Below, piece by piece: positions 1 to 11,141 of a stretch of DNA of 64,000 nucleotides. The translations under genes and the position numbers were made by a program. A model generated the notes under the pieces. The model was not told the origin of the DNA and did no database searches. It saw only the letters and a program-made list of their open reading frames with translations. The stretch comes from Quercus robur (lineage: Eukaryota; Streptophyta; Magnoliopsida; Fagales; Fagaceae). How positions within the stretch are numbered: the stretch's first letter is position 1; the number at the start of each line of letters is the position of its first letter. The DNA lies in the NCBI RefSeq assembly GCF_932294415.1, contig NC_065544.1, positions 29,155,210-29,219,209 on the forward strand, written 5' to 3'.

Positions 1-3000
1 GAAAATGTTACATCATCCAATAACTTATTACTGAATTCATATTTTGAAAATCTAACTGTTGGATTACATGTTCTATATGGTCTTAACATGCATGCCCATT
101 TTCATTCCAATCGGATGTAATTTACCATTTGATCTATAAATTCATCTTTTAGGCATTATTTTAAACTACTAAAACTTTAATCTAGACAATAGATTGACGA
201 CGCCACTATTGATATTTGATCACCTTGAAATTTTGTAAGCATGAAAAATATACGAAGATAATGTAATTTAACGGTAGATTTGTCGAAATTCACATTGAAT
301 TAAGAAATATAGGGTTGGGTATGACTTACACCTGACGTAATTGTAAAAAATGTTACACCACCCAATAACTTATTATTGAATTCATATTTTGCAAATCTAA
401 TTGCTGAATTGCAAGTTGTATATGTTCTTAACATGCATGCCAATTTTCATGCCAATCGGATGTAATTTACTATTTGATCTATGAACTCATCTTTTATACG
501 TTATTTTAAACTAGTAAAATTTGAATCTAGACAATTGGTTGATGACATGGCTATTAATATTTGATCATCATGAAATTTTGTAAGTATGAAAAATATAAGA
601 AAATAATGTAATCTAATGATATATTTGTCAAAATTCACATTAAATTAAGAAATATAGGGTTGGGTACAAGTTACACCTGACATAATTCTAAAAAATGTTA
701 CAACACTCAATAACTTATTATTGAAATCATATTTTGAAAATCTAACCGTTGGATTACATGCTCTATATGTTCTTTACATGCATGCCAATTTGATGTAATT
801 TATCATTTGATTTATAAACTTATCTTTTATGCATTATTTTAAACTACAAAAACTTGAATTTAAACAATTGATTGATGACATGAAAATTAATATTTGGTCA
901 CCTTAAAATTTTATAAGAATGAAAAATATATGATGATAATGTAATCTAATGGCAGATTTGTTAAAATTCACATCGAATTAAGAAATATAGAGTTGGGTTC
1001 AAGTTACACGTGTGGTAACTCTAAAAAATGTTACATCAACCAATAACTTATTATTGAATTCATATTTTAAAAATCTAACCGTTGGATTACATGTTCTATA
1101 TATTCTTAACATGAATGCCAATTTTTATGCCAATCGGATGTAATTTACCATTTGATCTATAAACTTATCTTTTATGCATTATTTTAAAGTACTAAAACTT
1201 GAATCTAGACAATTGATTGATGATATCACTATTGATATTTGATTACCTTGAAATTTTTTAAGCATGAAAAATATACGAAGATAATGTAATCTAACGGTAA
1301 ATTTGTCAAAATTCACATCGAATTAAGAAATATAAGGTTGGGTTCAGGTTACACCTGACGTAATTCCAAAAAATGTTACCCCTTCCAATAACTTATTAGT
1401 GAATTCATATTTTGAAAATCCAACCGTTGGATTACAAGTTGTATATGTTCTTAACATGCATGCCAATCATTTGTAATTTACCATTTGATCTACGAACTCA
1501 TTTTTAATGCGTTATTTTAAACTACTAAAACTAGAATTTAGACAATTGATTGATGACGTGGCTATTAATCTTTGATCACCTTGAAATTTTGTAAGCATGA
1601 AAAATATACTAAGATAATGTAATCTAATGGTAGATTTGTCAAAATTCACATCGAATTAAGAAATGTAGGGTTGGGTACGAGTTACACTTGACGTAATTCT
1701 AAAAAATGTTACACCACCTAATAACTTATTATTGAATTCATATTTTGCAAATCCAACCTTTGGATTACAAGTTGTATATGTTCTTAGCATGCATGCCAAT
1801 TTCCATGTCAATCAGATGTAATTTACCATTGATCTTTGAACGTATCTTTTATACATTATTTTAAACTACTAAAATTTGAATCTAGAGAATTGATTGATAA
1901 CGTGGCTAATAATATTTGATCACCTTGAAATTTTGTTAGTATGAAAAATATACGAAAGTAATGTAATCTAACGGTAAATATGTCAAAATTCAATTCAAAT
2001 TAAGAAATATAGGGTTGGGTACGAGTTACACCTGACGTAATTCTAAAAAATGTTACACCACCCAATAACTTGTTATTGAATTCATATTTTGAATATCTAA
2101 TCGTTGAATTACATGCTCTATATGTTCTTAACATGCATGTCAATTTTCATGCCAATTGAATGTAATTTACCATTTGATCTATAAATTTATTTTTTATGTA
2201 TTATTTTAAACTACAAAAACTTAAATTTAAACAATTGATTGATGACATGACAAATAATATTTGCTCACCTTAAAATTTTATAAGCACGAAAAATATATGG
2301 AGATAACGTAATCTAATGGTAGATTTGTTAAAATTCACATCGAATTAAGAAATATATAGTTGGGTTCAAGTTACATGTGTTGTAACTCTAAAAAATGTTA
2401 CATCACCCAATAACTTATTACTGAATTCATATTTCGAAAATCTAACCGTTGGATTACATGTTCTATATGGTCTTAACATGCATGCCAATTGCATGCCAAT
2501 CAGATGTAATTTACCATTTGATCTGTGAACTTATCTTTTATGCATTATTTTAGACTACAAAAACTTGAATTTAAACAATTGATGGATGACATGACAATTA
2601 ATATTTGGTCACCTTAAAATTTTATAAGCATGAAAAATATATGAAGATAATGTAATCTAACGGTAGATTTGTCAAAATTCACATCTAATTAAGAAATATT
2701 TGATTGGGTATGAGTTACACCTAACGTAATTCTAAAAAATGTTACACCACCCAATAACTTATTTTTATATTCATATTTTGAAAATCTAACCGTTAGATTA
2801 TATGCTTTATATGTTCTTAACATGCATGCCAATTGCATGCCAATCAGATGTAATTTACCATTTGATCTGTGAACTTATCTTTTATGCATTATTTTAGACT
2901 ACAAAAACTTGAATTTAAACAATTGATGGATGACATGACAATTAATATTTGGTCACCTTAAAATTTTATAAGCATGAAAAATATATGAAGATAATGTAAT

Positions 3001-3240
3001 CTAACGGTAGATTTGTCAAAATGAACATCGAATTTAGAAATATAGAGTTGAGTTTAAGTTACACGTGTTATAACTCTAAAAAATGTTACATTACCCAATA
3101 ACTTATTATTTAATTCATATTTTGAAAATCCAACCATTGGATTACATGTTTTATATGTTTTTAAAATGCATGCCAATTTTCATGCCAATTGGATGTAATA
3201 TTCCATTTAATCTATAAGCTTATATTTTATGTATTATTTT
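1..3240. repeat. Tandem satellite array, unit about 340 bp, about 9.5 copies
   Basis: The anchor AATGTTACA recurs at 4, 349, 694, 1027, 1372, 1705, 2049, 2394, 2738 and 3082, giving periods of 333-345 bp. Each unit also carries AATAACTTATT, a TAACATGCATGCCAATTT-like stretch and GTAATTTACCATTTGATC. Two subtypes are visible. One ends in TTACACCTGACGTAATT and the other in TTACACGTGTTGTAACTC (near 1008, 2370 and 3060), so subtypes are interspersed. The array runs off the left edge of the window and its last unit is cut at about 3240 by inserted DNA. No open reading frame is conserved between units. The unit is longer than the common 150-180 bp plant centromeric monomer, so a dispersed or pericentromeric satellite, or an amplified internal repeat of a transposon, are both possible. 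Confidence 0.93.
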
Positions 3241-3375
3241 ATTGGGAAGAAATTTTTATTCACTTTTGAGAGAGAGAGAGAGAAAGAGGGAGAGTACAAA
3301 AGTGCTATCATTTTTTTTTTATGGGTACAATTGTTTAGAAAATAAGGACAAATCTTTCTTGTATTGGATGTATAT
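3241..3375. other. Unassigned purine-rich stretch between satellite and solo LTR
   Basis: This non-satellite sequence contains a GAGAGAGA run at 3270-3290 and a T9 run. It is the left remnant of whatever interrupted the satellite before the solo LTR at 3376 landed in it. I see no convincing coding sequence; the short open frame here is probably chance. Confidence 0.4.
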
Positions 3376-4141
3376 TGTGGGGCACGATTCTCAAACGGCC
3401 CAACAAGGACGTTGGGCTCGCACGTGAAGGATCCCTCCCAATAAGATTTGTAGAGAGTGGGGATTAAAAGGCTAGCGTCTGGTCACGGGGCGCTGGTCCA
3501 AACTGGGCTTTAGGGAAACTTAGATAAGAAAATGCTTTAGCTTGGGTATCCAAGCCCTACAACTTTGTAACTTGAGGGATTGGACTCCTCGGATTATGTC
3601 CGAGGAGCACAAATGTCTTTCTCCGGTTATCCGGCGGTGGGTTTTTCGTGGTGGTGTAAATATATTGTCCTGGCATTCTCATCCCTGGAGCTTTTCCCCC
3701 AGGAAGTGAGACGGGGATCCCTTTCTGATTAATTTATCTTCTCTTTTATACTAGCCTGCGTTCACTGTCCTTCGTCCACGTGTAGGGTCAACTTTTTTAG
3801 GACTGCTATTTGTCCCGTCAGTTTAATCCCGGAATTGTTGGGGATGGTTAATAAAGCCTAGGAATCTGGTTTTGTTAGGTGCAGAGTCTTATCAGTGAAG
3901 GGTATTAAGGACAACTTCCCTGAGATATTTTAGATCTTCTTACGGATTTATTCTTATAGCCCTCTTTTACCCCTTTTGTCAAGGGAGCTCTAGGCTTGCC
4001 GAGGACTAAACCGTCCTCGGCTGCATATCTGGGCCATCCTCGGCCTTATACTTTTAAGCTTGGGCCATAACTTTTTTCAGCTTGGGCTTGCGGATTCCCC
4101 ACGAGCAAGTGGGCCTGGCCCATAAACTGTCGGGCCCCACA
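3376..4141 (-). mobile_element. Solo LTR (Gypsy-like), 766 bp
   Basis: The element starts TGTGGGGC and ends GCCCCACA, an 8-bp perfect terminal inverted repeat, and is flanked by the 5-bp duplication TATAT (3371-3375 and 4142-4146). That is the signature of a solo LTR left by recombination between two LTRs. Stretches such as TTTGTAGAGAGTGGG and AACTGGGCTTTAG resemble the LTR of the Gypsy element at 58646-59462, and on that basis I assign minus orientation. There is no internal coding sequence. Confidence 0.82.
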
Positions 4142-4151
4142 TATATAAAAT

Positions 4152-4153
<2 letters not shown>

Positions 4154-4206
<53 letters not shown>
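4154..4206. repeat. Poly(T) tract of about 53 bases
   Basis: This nearly uninterrupted T homopolymer lies 12 bp beyond the solo LTR. It may be an expanded microsatellite or the poly(A) tail of a minus-strand retroposed sequence. A short lysine-rich open frame on the minus strand is an artefact of the tract. Confidence 0.85.
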
Positions 4207-4209
<3 letters not shown>

Positions 4210-4309
4210 GTAAACAAATCGTTCATCTAAAGAATACAAAGTGCTATATGTTTATGTGTTTCCTTTTATTTTTCTTTGAATCATAGAATAACTTTTATCT
4301 CCAAAAATA

Positions 4310-4793
4310 ATTAATATTTTAATGATTTTTTGTGAAGGTCAATTGTGGCCCTCACAAATAATTTAGTATTAGTAAGGGCATATTTTTAACTCACACTAAA
4401 AGTAAACTTTTTGCAAGGAACTTTTATTTTGTCTCGGAAATAATTTGGTGGGAACATTTTCCTTCAAAATTTTTTACGTTTTAATGATTATTTGTGAAGG
4501 TCGATCCTAGCCCTCACAAATAATTTAATATTAGTGACAGCATTTTTTTAACTGTCACAAATAATACACTTTTTGTGAGAGATTTTTAATTGTTCCTCGC
4601 AAATAATATGGAGGGAAAATTTCCCTCCAAAATATTAGCATTTGTGACGGCTATAACACATAATAGCAACAACTTTTTTTGTTGGTCGCAAATATTTCAC
4701 ATTTTACCAAGTATTTGCGAAGGTTCTATTTTGCCATCACAAATAAGATTATTTTAGAGGGCTTTTTGGGTCCATCACAAATTCTTTATAGTG
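4310..4793. mobile_element. End fragment of a CACTA-type DNA transposon
   Basis: The segment is full of short direct and inverted motifs, TTTGTGAAGGTC, CCCTCACAAAT and TTTGTGACGGC, resembling the subterminal repeats that CACTA (En/Spm) transposases bind. It ends in TTTATAGTG, which on the other strand reads CACTATAAAG, a CACTA-type terminus. The sequence immediately to its right (4794 on) is Copia LTR sequence, so this looks like the right end of a CACTA element inserted in that LTR. The left terminus is not visible. Confidence 0.6.
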
Positions 4794-5085
4794 GTTATTG
4801 TTTATACTGTGTGTATGAATCTCTTGTGAGATTTAGAGGTGTTTGCCTTCATACATACTTGGGGTTTTCAATCTCAAGATTGATGTCGAGAGCTTGGCGA
4901 TCATTTTAGTTGCTGTACAAAGAGCTTAAAGAAAATACAAGTGGGAGTACTTGTGGTTGCTGTGAATCCAAGAAAGAAGTAGTTCGTGGACTCAGAGCTG
5001 TCACGTGGTCGTGGTAGTAAGTTTCCTACTCGATATAGCAATAGGATGTTAGTGGTCTAAGTTGCTATTATGTAAACTATCTATT
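4794..5085 (+). mobile_element. Copia LTR fragment, same family as the G3 LTR at about 50.9 kb
   Basis: This stretch aligns by eye with 51228-51500. Shared landmarks include TGAGATTTAGAGGTGTTT, AAGATTGATGTCGAGA, AGTGGGAGTAC, AAGAAAGAAGTAGTTCGTGG and GATGTTAGTGGTCTAAGT. It is the middle to 3' part of that LTR, truncated on the left by the CACTA end. Confidence 0.8.
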
Positions 5086-5099
5086 TATGTGTCTAATAA

Positions 5100-5410
5100 G
5101 TTACAAAATAAATATTACTACATATTTTGAAAATTTAACCATTGAATTGCTTGTTTTTTACGGTCTTAATACACATGTCACATTTTGTGTCAATCAGATA
5201 TTATTTACCTTATGATTTATAAGTTTATATTTTCTGCATAATTTTAAATTATAAAAACTTGCAATTTAAACAATTTATTGATGACGTAATTATTAATCTT
5301 TAATTTTCAAGAAAATTTTCAAACATGCAAGATATAAGAAGAAGGTGAAATCTAATGGTTAATTTATCAAAATTCACCTCCAATAAAAAGATGTTGAATA
5401 AAGTTGTAAC
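5100..5410. repeat. Diverged relic monomer of the left-hand satellite
   Basis: Landmarks of the satellite unit are recognisable in the same order: CATATTTTGAAAAT, a CCATTGAATTGCTTG-like stretch, GTCAATCAGATATTATTTACC, AAATTATAAAAACTTG, TTTATTGATGACG and a TCTAATGGTTAATTTATCAAAATTCAC-like end. It lies outside the insertion block 3241-5085, so it probably was the continuation of the array before that block formed. Confidence 0.7.
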
Positions 5411-5650
5411 CTAAAAATGCAATTAATTTTGTAGCAAAGCTTTGCCCTTATTTTTTTTTTATTATTATTATTTAAATTTTTGTGTATTATTTATTAAATT
5501 TTTTTCATTATTTATTAATTTTTGGATAAGGACCATGGAGGTTATGTTATTGATAAAGATTCCTTAATATTTTCTTCGTATTTTTAGCTAACTATTTTTC
5601 AAAATACCAATATTAGATTATCTATTTTAAACTTTATTTCATTTAGATAT

Positions 5651-5825
5651 GAGAAGTATTACATCCACAATATTTTTATAATATTTTCACAACAAATTCT
5701 GGTAGTGAGTTGTTACTGATTCTAATTTGAATTCAACACTAAAATTATTTTTTTACCTACCACCAATATCAATGTGTTACTAAGGATTTGTTGTCATAAT
5801 TAATGTGGTGTACACATAACATTTC
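5651..5825. mobile_element. MITE relic in the PR-1 upstream region
   Basis: The arms GAGAAGTATTACATCCACAA and GGTGTACACATAACATTTC, with ACAACAAATTC and GGATTTGTTGT inside them, are imperfect inverted repeats. The same family occurs complete at 8576-8737 and 60740-60908, where 9-bp target duplications suggest a Mutator-like origin. Related right-hand parts sit at the same place before the PR-1 copies at 21 kb and 61 kb, so this MITE predates the duplication. Confidence 0.65.
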
Positions 5826-6003
5826 ATTTTAAAGCAATATCGTAGCATCTTCCTACAACGGAGAACTGATAGGAAGTCTAACGTGGGAATACCATTTTGG
5901 GATATTATCCTAAATAAGGGATATGATCCTAAATTAAGAAACCTGATAACAAGGCTCATGTATGTATGCATACCACTCGATCCATAACGACCACCGCTCT
6001 CTT

Positions 6004-6016
6004 GCCTATAAATGAA
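6004..6016 (+). promoter_or_regulatory. TATA box of the PR-1 gene
   Basis: TTGCCTATAAATG lies about 95 bp before the start codon. The same TGCCTATAAATAAATAAATC context is kept before the two related PR-1 copies (20944 and 61318), together with CATAACGACCACC just upstream. A TATA box at this distance is typical of plant PR-1 genes. Confidence 0.75.
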
Positions 6017-6101
6017 TAAATCAATACTCAATAGTATATCACATTTTCATTAAGAACTAGAAATATCGAAAAAGCTCGCTCAGCCTTGCATAGAGAGAAA
6101 A

Positions 6102-6581
6102 ATGGGGTTTAGCAAGGTTTTGCTGGCAATATGCTTCTTGGGGTTAACCCTAATTCATGTCTCCCTAGCCCAAAACTCCCACTTCAGCTTTGTCGATGCA
6201 CACAATGTAGCTCGTGCCAAAGTTGGTGTCGGTGCAATGGAATGGAACAACACACTTGCAGCCTATGCTCTAAATTATGCTAATACAAAGAAACAAAACT
6301 GCGAATTGGAACATTCACAAGGGCCCTATGGAGAAAATATTGCTGAAGGTTCTGGTGACTTTAGCGGAGTAGAAGCAGTGAAATTGTGGGTAGATGAGAA
6401 GCCTAACTATGACCACAATTCCAACAAATGTATTGGTGGTGAGTGCCTGCACTATACTCAGGTTGTGTGGGGTGATTCTGTCCGTGTTGGATGTGCCAGA
6501 GTCGAGTGCGACAATGGGGGGGTATTTATCATTTGCAGCTATGATCCTCCGGGTAATTATTATGGTGAACGTCCTTACTGA
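6102..6581 (+). CDS. PR-1: Pathogenesis-related protein 1 (CAP/SCP family), intact
   Basis: The frame encodes a 159-residue, single-exon secreted protein. An N-terminal signal peptide of about 23 residues (a hydrophobic stretch ending HVSLAQ) targets it to the apoplast. The mature part is one CAP domain: DAHNVAR near residue 33, the GPYGENIA motif near 74, HYTQVVW near 117 and CSYDPPGN at the end. Six cysteines in the mature chain match the three disulfides of plant PR-1. The C-terminus [11 protein letters not shown] fits the CAPE peptide, which in tomato is released after a CNYx motif and signals immunity; here the preceding residues are CSYD. PR-1 proteins bind sterols and accumulate in salicylate-dependent defence, acting mainly against oomycetes. 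Length and start match the family. This is the only one of the four PR-1 copies here with an open frame. I infer that it is a functional gene; expression is unknown. Confidence 0.93.
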   Translation: MGFSKVLLAICFLGLTLIHVSLAQNSHFSFVDAHNVARAKVGVGAMEWNNTLAAYALNYANTKKQNCELEHSQGPYGENIAEGSGDFSGVEAVKLWVDEKPNYDHNSNKCIGGECLHYTQVVWGDSVRVGCARVECDNGGVFIICSYDPPGNYYGERPY

Positions 6582-6695
6582 TTATAATTAGCGGTTAATT
6601 TATTGATTACTCATATTTGAATATGTTGTTCCTGATCAGGAGTGTGTTCAGTAATAACCAAATATATGTGTACCCTTCTGATTGATATATATATA

Positions 6696-6701
6696 ATAAA
6701 A
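6696..6701 (+). terminator. Possible polyadenylation signal of PR-1
   Basis: AATAAA occurs about 115 bp after the stop codon in an AT-rich 3' flank that is partly shared with the other PR-1 copies. The plant consensus is loose, so this is only a candidate. Confidence 0.4.
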
Positions 6702-8575
6702 AAGAAGTCACTTTTATTATCATGAAGAAGAAATTTGTTTTTTCCACCTACGTCTTATGGGGGCCATGCCAAGGTAATAAGTCAATTTCCTAATAAGGAA
6801 ATAAATCCAGGGTATAAGAGAAAATGGAATTAAATCTTGGGTCTCAAGCCAACAATATTTTACAATGTGGAGTGTTTTTGTTTCGGGTCATCCCTTCCCC
6901 ACAAGAGACGTGTTAGTGTTTATTATATTTCATTAAATTATGTCTTAGCTTAAGAGTAGTTAACTACTGTTACGCTCAGATAAAAAAAATCACACTCGTC
7001 ACTTGTCTTAGCCTTTTTTTTTTTTTTTTTTTAACCAAAAAAATAAAAATATTGTATTAAATCAAGAGTATTTAAGCACATGAAAGACAAGAATAAAAAT
7101 CAATATATTGGAACAAGAAATTAATTAACTGCTATATATGTAATTCGATTGTATTAATGCACTCTTACTTTTGACTTTGAAATTTGACGTTTGAAAATAT
7201 AACTAGAATATAACCCTTGTAATTACTGGATACCATATATATGCATGATTGTATGGGCTTATGCATGGCTCAGCTTTTCTTTTGTGGTATGAAAAGAAGA
7301 TAGGAAAATCTAAGATTAAAAAAAAAAGCATTATGTTCTTGATCACGTGAACGTTGTCAATAATGACAATATTATGGTAGGAGGATTAGAGAGAGATAGG
7401 GTAATCATTAATTCCATTTCTAAGAGCATCTGTTGTCCGCAAATCATATCAGGATGGGCGCTCCTTGCCATTTACGACAACGTTCTCTTATTCTTTCTAG
7501 TTTCTATGCGAACTTTGCCACTGGTTCAGTCAGTTGCTGTCCAATATGGTAAAATTTTATTGTGCCATTTCTATGCTCACGAGTTATGGCACTGCTACGA
7601 GTAAATATATACTTCACTGATCAATAATCAGTACTTGTTATATATTTGTTTGAGTTTCCTTATAAATTAACAGAGAAAAAAAAAAAATCAAAACATATGA
7701 CAAGTTGTGATTTATATCCTTTTTGTCTCCGACCCAACAAAAATCAAATATCAGCTCAAAACCTTTTTTTTTTTTTTTTGGGTGTCAGATTTGGATCATA
7801 TATATCAGCAATTGCAAATATGTGAGAGTATGTCTAATATAATTATTTAAATGTGGTATAATTAATTGAAGACTAGGAAAGGCTAGTCTTTCAGTTAAAC
7901 CTTAAACGTACTGCGAGATATACAAATAATAATAATAATACATATGGCAAGCTATATTAAAAAGAAGATAAATTCAATACATACTAAGTAAAGACAAACT
8001 CAATTATACAGGAATTTTCCTTTATCTAAGTTACATAACTATCAGTTTCCTTTATCAAACTGTGTTAAAATGTGCGTTGGTTTGTTTCCTTATTTTTTTC
8101 ACATGTGAAAATTTGAGTATCTGTAAAGTCTGTATTGCTTCTTCAAATGCCATCACTTTTACTTCCAACAGCCTCAGAGGCAACATCAACATTTTACTTA
8201 ACGCAGCCTCTACACGCCTTATATAATCACAAATAACAAAACACCAACATTTTGCTTGCAATGCAATAAACTAAGAGCCCATTTGGATAAATATTTGCAC
8301 CTCACAAACACACGTTTTTTTAATAATAAAAAAATTGATATGTGCTACTTTTGAGATTTAAAAAAAAAAAAATATATTAAAAGTATTTTGATAGATTACC
8401 TTTTTCTTTGTGGATAATTATAAGGGAATACAATTTATTTACCTCTTTTTTTTTAAAGATAATGATAAGTTTCAAAGTTGAAGCATTATACTTTTGTGTG
8501 ATAAATATCAACTCCTTAATTTAAGAAATAAATGATCTAGATAAATTTATGGATCCACTATTTTCAATTTATATA

Positions 8576-8737
8576 TGAGAAAAGTACTATGTCCACAATA
8601 TTTTCACAACACTTTCATAGTAATTGATTTTAATTTGAATCTATCACTGAAATTACTTTTTGGTCCACTAATAACAACTCGTAACAACCTGCTACTTAGA
8701 ATTTATTGTGAAAATGTTATGAATATAATATTTCTCT
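8576..8737. mobile_element. Mutator-like MITE, 162 bp
   Basis: The left arm begins TGAGAAAAGTACTATGTCC and the right arm ends GAATATAATATTTCTCT, and they are imperfect inverted repeats. Candidate 9-bp target duplications ATTTATATA (8567-8575) and ATTTATAAA (8738-8746) match at 8 of 9 positions. It belongs to the same family as the element at 60740. It is non-coding. Confidence 0.65.
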
Positions 8738-9674
8738 ATTTATAAATATGTCATTAAAAACATTTTCTATATCTTCAAAACATCCACTCAAATGTTTTCA
8801 AAATTCTGTTTTGAACAAGAAAAATAGGAAACAATTTTCTAAAAACTATATTTATAGAACATCAGCCGAACAATACATTCAAGTGGGGGGACCCACTATT
8901 TTATGATTTCTAAAACAAAAAATTGCATTTAAATTAAAAAAAGAAGAAGAAGAAGAAGGAAAAAAGCTCAATTAAACCCATATTTTTTGGTCAGTATTGC
9001 TGGAAAATTTTGCTTTTAATTATTTCAATTTTTCCCTGTATTAGTTGATTCTGCTATGCGTCGGACTCTCCATTCCAACCATTTCCTTCAAATTTTGAGG
9101 TTTGCCTTAAAATTTTTTTCAGATTTGTGTTGCTTCTTAATGGTTTGATTGTTTCTGTTCAACTGCCACTATTGCCTGGTGTGCGTTTATGTGTCTGTGT
9201 GTATATATATATATATATATTACTGGTGTGGGGGGTTTAGATGTCCATGGGAATGAGGATTGACGAGTGAAACGTGTTGTCCATATGCATCACACCCATT
9301 TACATGATTCAATTTTATTTATTTTAGGGTTCAAGTGAAACATGAGGTTGTTTTGTGCCTTGTTTTCCTTTTTTTTTTTTTTAATAATATTTTTTTTTCT
9401 TTTGTTGTATTGTATTGTTTAATCCAATTTATTGAGTAATGTAATGAATATGTTTTTATTTATGCATGTTATATGTAAAAATGCAATTTTAAGTTTCATA
9501 TGAAACAATACCATTAAATTTAATATATCCACAAAGGATTAAGTGATACACTCAATAATATAGGAGGTTTCTTCTTTTATGGTTAAACCACAAGTGGGAA
9601 TTATTTATTATAAAAGAAATAACTTAACGAATATGCCTGTTTTCTTATTTCTTAGTCCGAAATAGTTCATTTAA

Positions 9675-9708
<34 letters not shown>

Positions 9709-9709
9709 T
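8738..9709. other. Gene-free AT-rich DNA
   Basis: This stretch has microsatellites (a GAA-rich run near 8942, TA repeats near 9202 and 9676) and T-rich tracts, but no coding frame with a recognisable motif and no delimitable element. I see nothing else in it. The same applies to 7951-8575. Confidence 0.5.
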
Positions 9710-10795
9710 TGTAAGGTTGAATTTATTCAATCATGTGTTGGTTTTATTCGGTACCAAATTTGCTTGTATTTTAACAATTAGATATTCTGTATTTAGGTGG
9801 AAATTATGTAAGGGTTATGTGTGAGAGAGTGTGAAGAAAACTCAAGATGTGTGCATACAAAGGAGCCTTGCAACTAAATCTCACGATTGGCAAGTCGCCA
9901 AATTAAGTGGCATACGTATGAAGCATGTAGGGAACTGAACGGTCACGACAGCTGGAGTACTACAAGACAAAATGTACAGTCTGGCCAAATAGTTAGCTCG
10001 CAACTCAAACTCGTGACTAGTTCCAATCGCAAGACTGAGTCGCCAGAATGCCATGTTTGGATGAAAACTAACTTTTCACATTCCTCACATACACTGCTAT
10101 AAATACCCTTATACTCACGAAATGTAGAGAGCTTCTAGAGAAAAGTTTGAGAGAGAAACATTAGAGAAAAACAAGATTGACTCATCCACAATCTTTGTCA
10201 TTTGATTCTCCAAATTCCTCTACTCTCCCCCTCTTCATTGACATATCCTTGAGAGGTACATTTGTCTAGTCCTTATCTCATCATACCCATATCAATGAGG
10301 AGGTATTTTGGTGCTTGGGAAGCAGTTCGGAGATGACCAATTTATTTGGTTGATGCAATGGGTTTATTGCGGGATCTGGAAGTTAAAGAAGACAAGGTTA
10401 GACGTAACCCTTTTGGAGTAAGAAACTTGGAGGGCTTAGGTGCATTGAGTAGATTAGATTTGGAGGGTCTTTTGCTATTTATGTATTCCAACTTTATTCT
10501 TTAGTGGATCATTTGACCGATTGGAGGGCGGCGGAGAGGTTTTTCACCAAGTTCTTCGATTTCCTTTTCGATAACATGTGCCGATGTTATCTTTGTATTT
10601 GCATCTTTCTTCCCTTACTCTTTACCTTTTAATTGCTATTGTGTTTTTGATTAATTATGGTTTAGAGGGTTTTACTAGTTTGGAGATAACTTATATTTAT
10701 CATTCCGCACATATATCGTTCGGGTATAAGCTTGTGTTGGTATTGTTAAAATTGGGGGTCTAAACATTTATTAGTGATTTACACACTAATTGAAC

Positions 10796-10800
<5 letters not shown>
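9710..10800 (+). mobile_element. Solo LTR of the G family, 1091 bp
   Basis: The element starts TGTAAGGTTGAATTTATTC and ends TTGAACTTTCA, like the LTRs of G1 and G2. It keeps their landmarks in order: TTAGGTGGAAAT, the TATA box CTATAAATACC near 10097, GAGAGAAACATTAGAG, CTTGGAGGG, GATTGGAGGGCGGCGGAGAGG and GGGGGTCTAAAC. No internal region or second LTR is present. It sits in a TA microsatellite, so the target duplication cannot be read unambiguously. The short open frames in it are spurious. Confidence 0.88.
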
Positions 10801-10827
<27 letters not shown>

Positions 10828-11141
10828 CCATATATACTTCTATTTATCTTTTTTGTTTCATTTATATTTTAATGCCAAATTTTAGACCTTAAAATTGAAA
10901 TAAAATACTGATTCATTCTGTATTGCGTAGATGTGGTGTATGAGTTTATTATTAACTATGAATTTACAAGATTTTAATCCAATTTCAAAATTAGAATGTC
11001 AGCTAACAGAATTGGCTCCTAGAGAGCCGGTTGTACCATCACACAATTTTACACTATGGACGTCCCTAATTACCTATATATACTCCTCATGCACATACCT
11101 TATTTCTCCACCATTCAGTTAACATTTTGCTTTCCACTAAA

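Larger units (their letters stand above)
5555..7950 (+). repeat. PR-1 segmental duplication unit, copy 1
   Basis: The intact PR-1 gene sits in a duplicated block whose flanks recur around the copies at 21 kb and 61 kb. Shared upstream features are the MITE relic and the CATAACGACCACC-TATA promoter. Shared downstream features are GAAGTCACTTTTATTATCATG, AACAAGAAATTAATTAACTG, TTATGCATGGCTCAGC-like sequence, TTGATCACGTGA and the TACTTGTTATATAT/GTTGTGATTTATAT stretch. Gene-free 6582-7950 is this flank. The short open frames inside it are not conserved between copies and I do not call them genes. Confidence 0.85.

Noticed and set aside
2394-3240. Possible CRISPR-like or direct-repeat array
   Set aside because: The repeats are contiguous units of about 340 bp without spacers in eukaryotic DNA; they are a satellite.
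4054-4239. Minus-strand frame with a long lysine run
   Set aside because: It is produced by the poly(T) tract at 4154-4206.
7347-7604. 85-residue open frame downstream of PR-1
   Set aside because: It is not kept open in the matching parts of copies 2 and 3 and has no motif, so it is probably non-coding flank.
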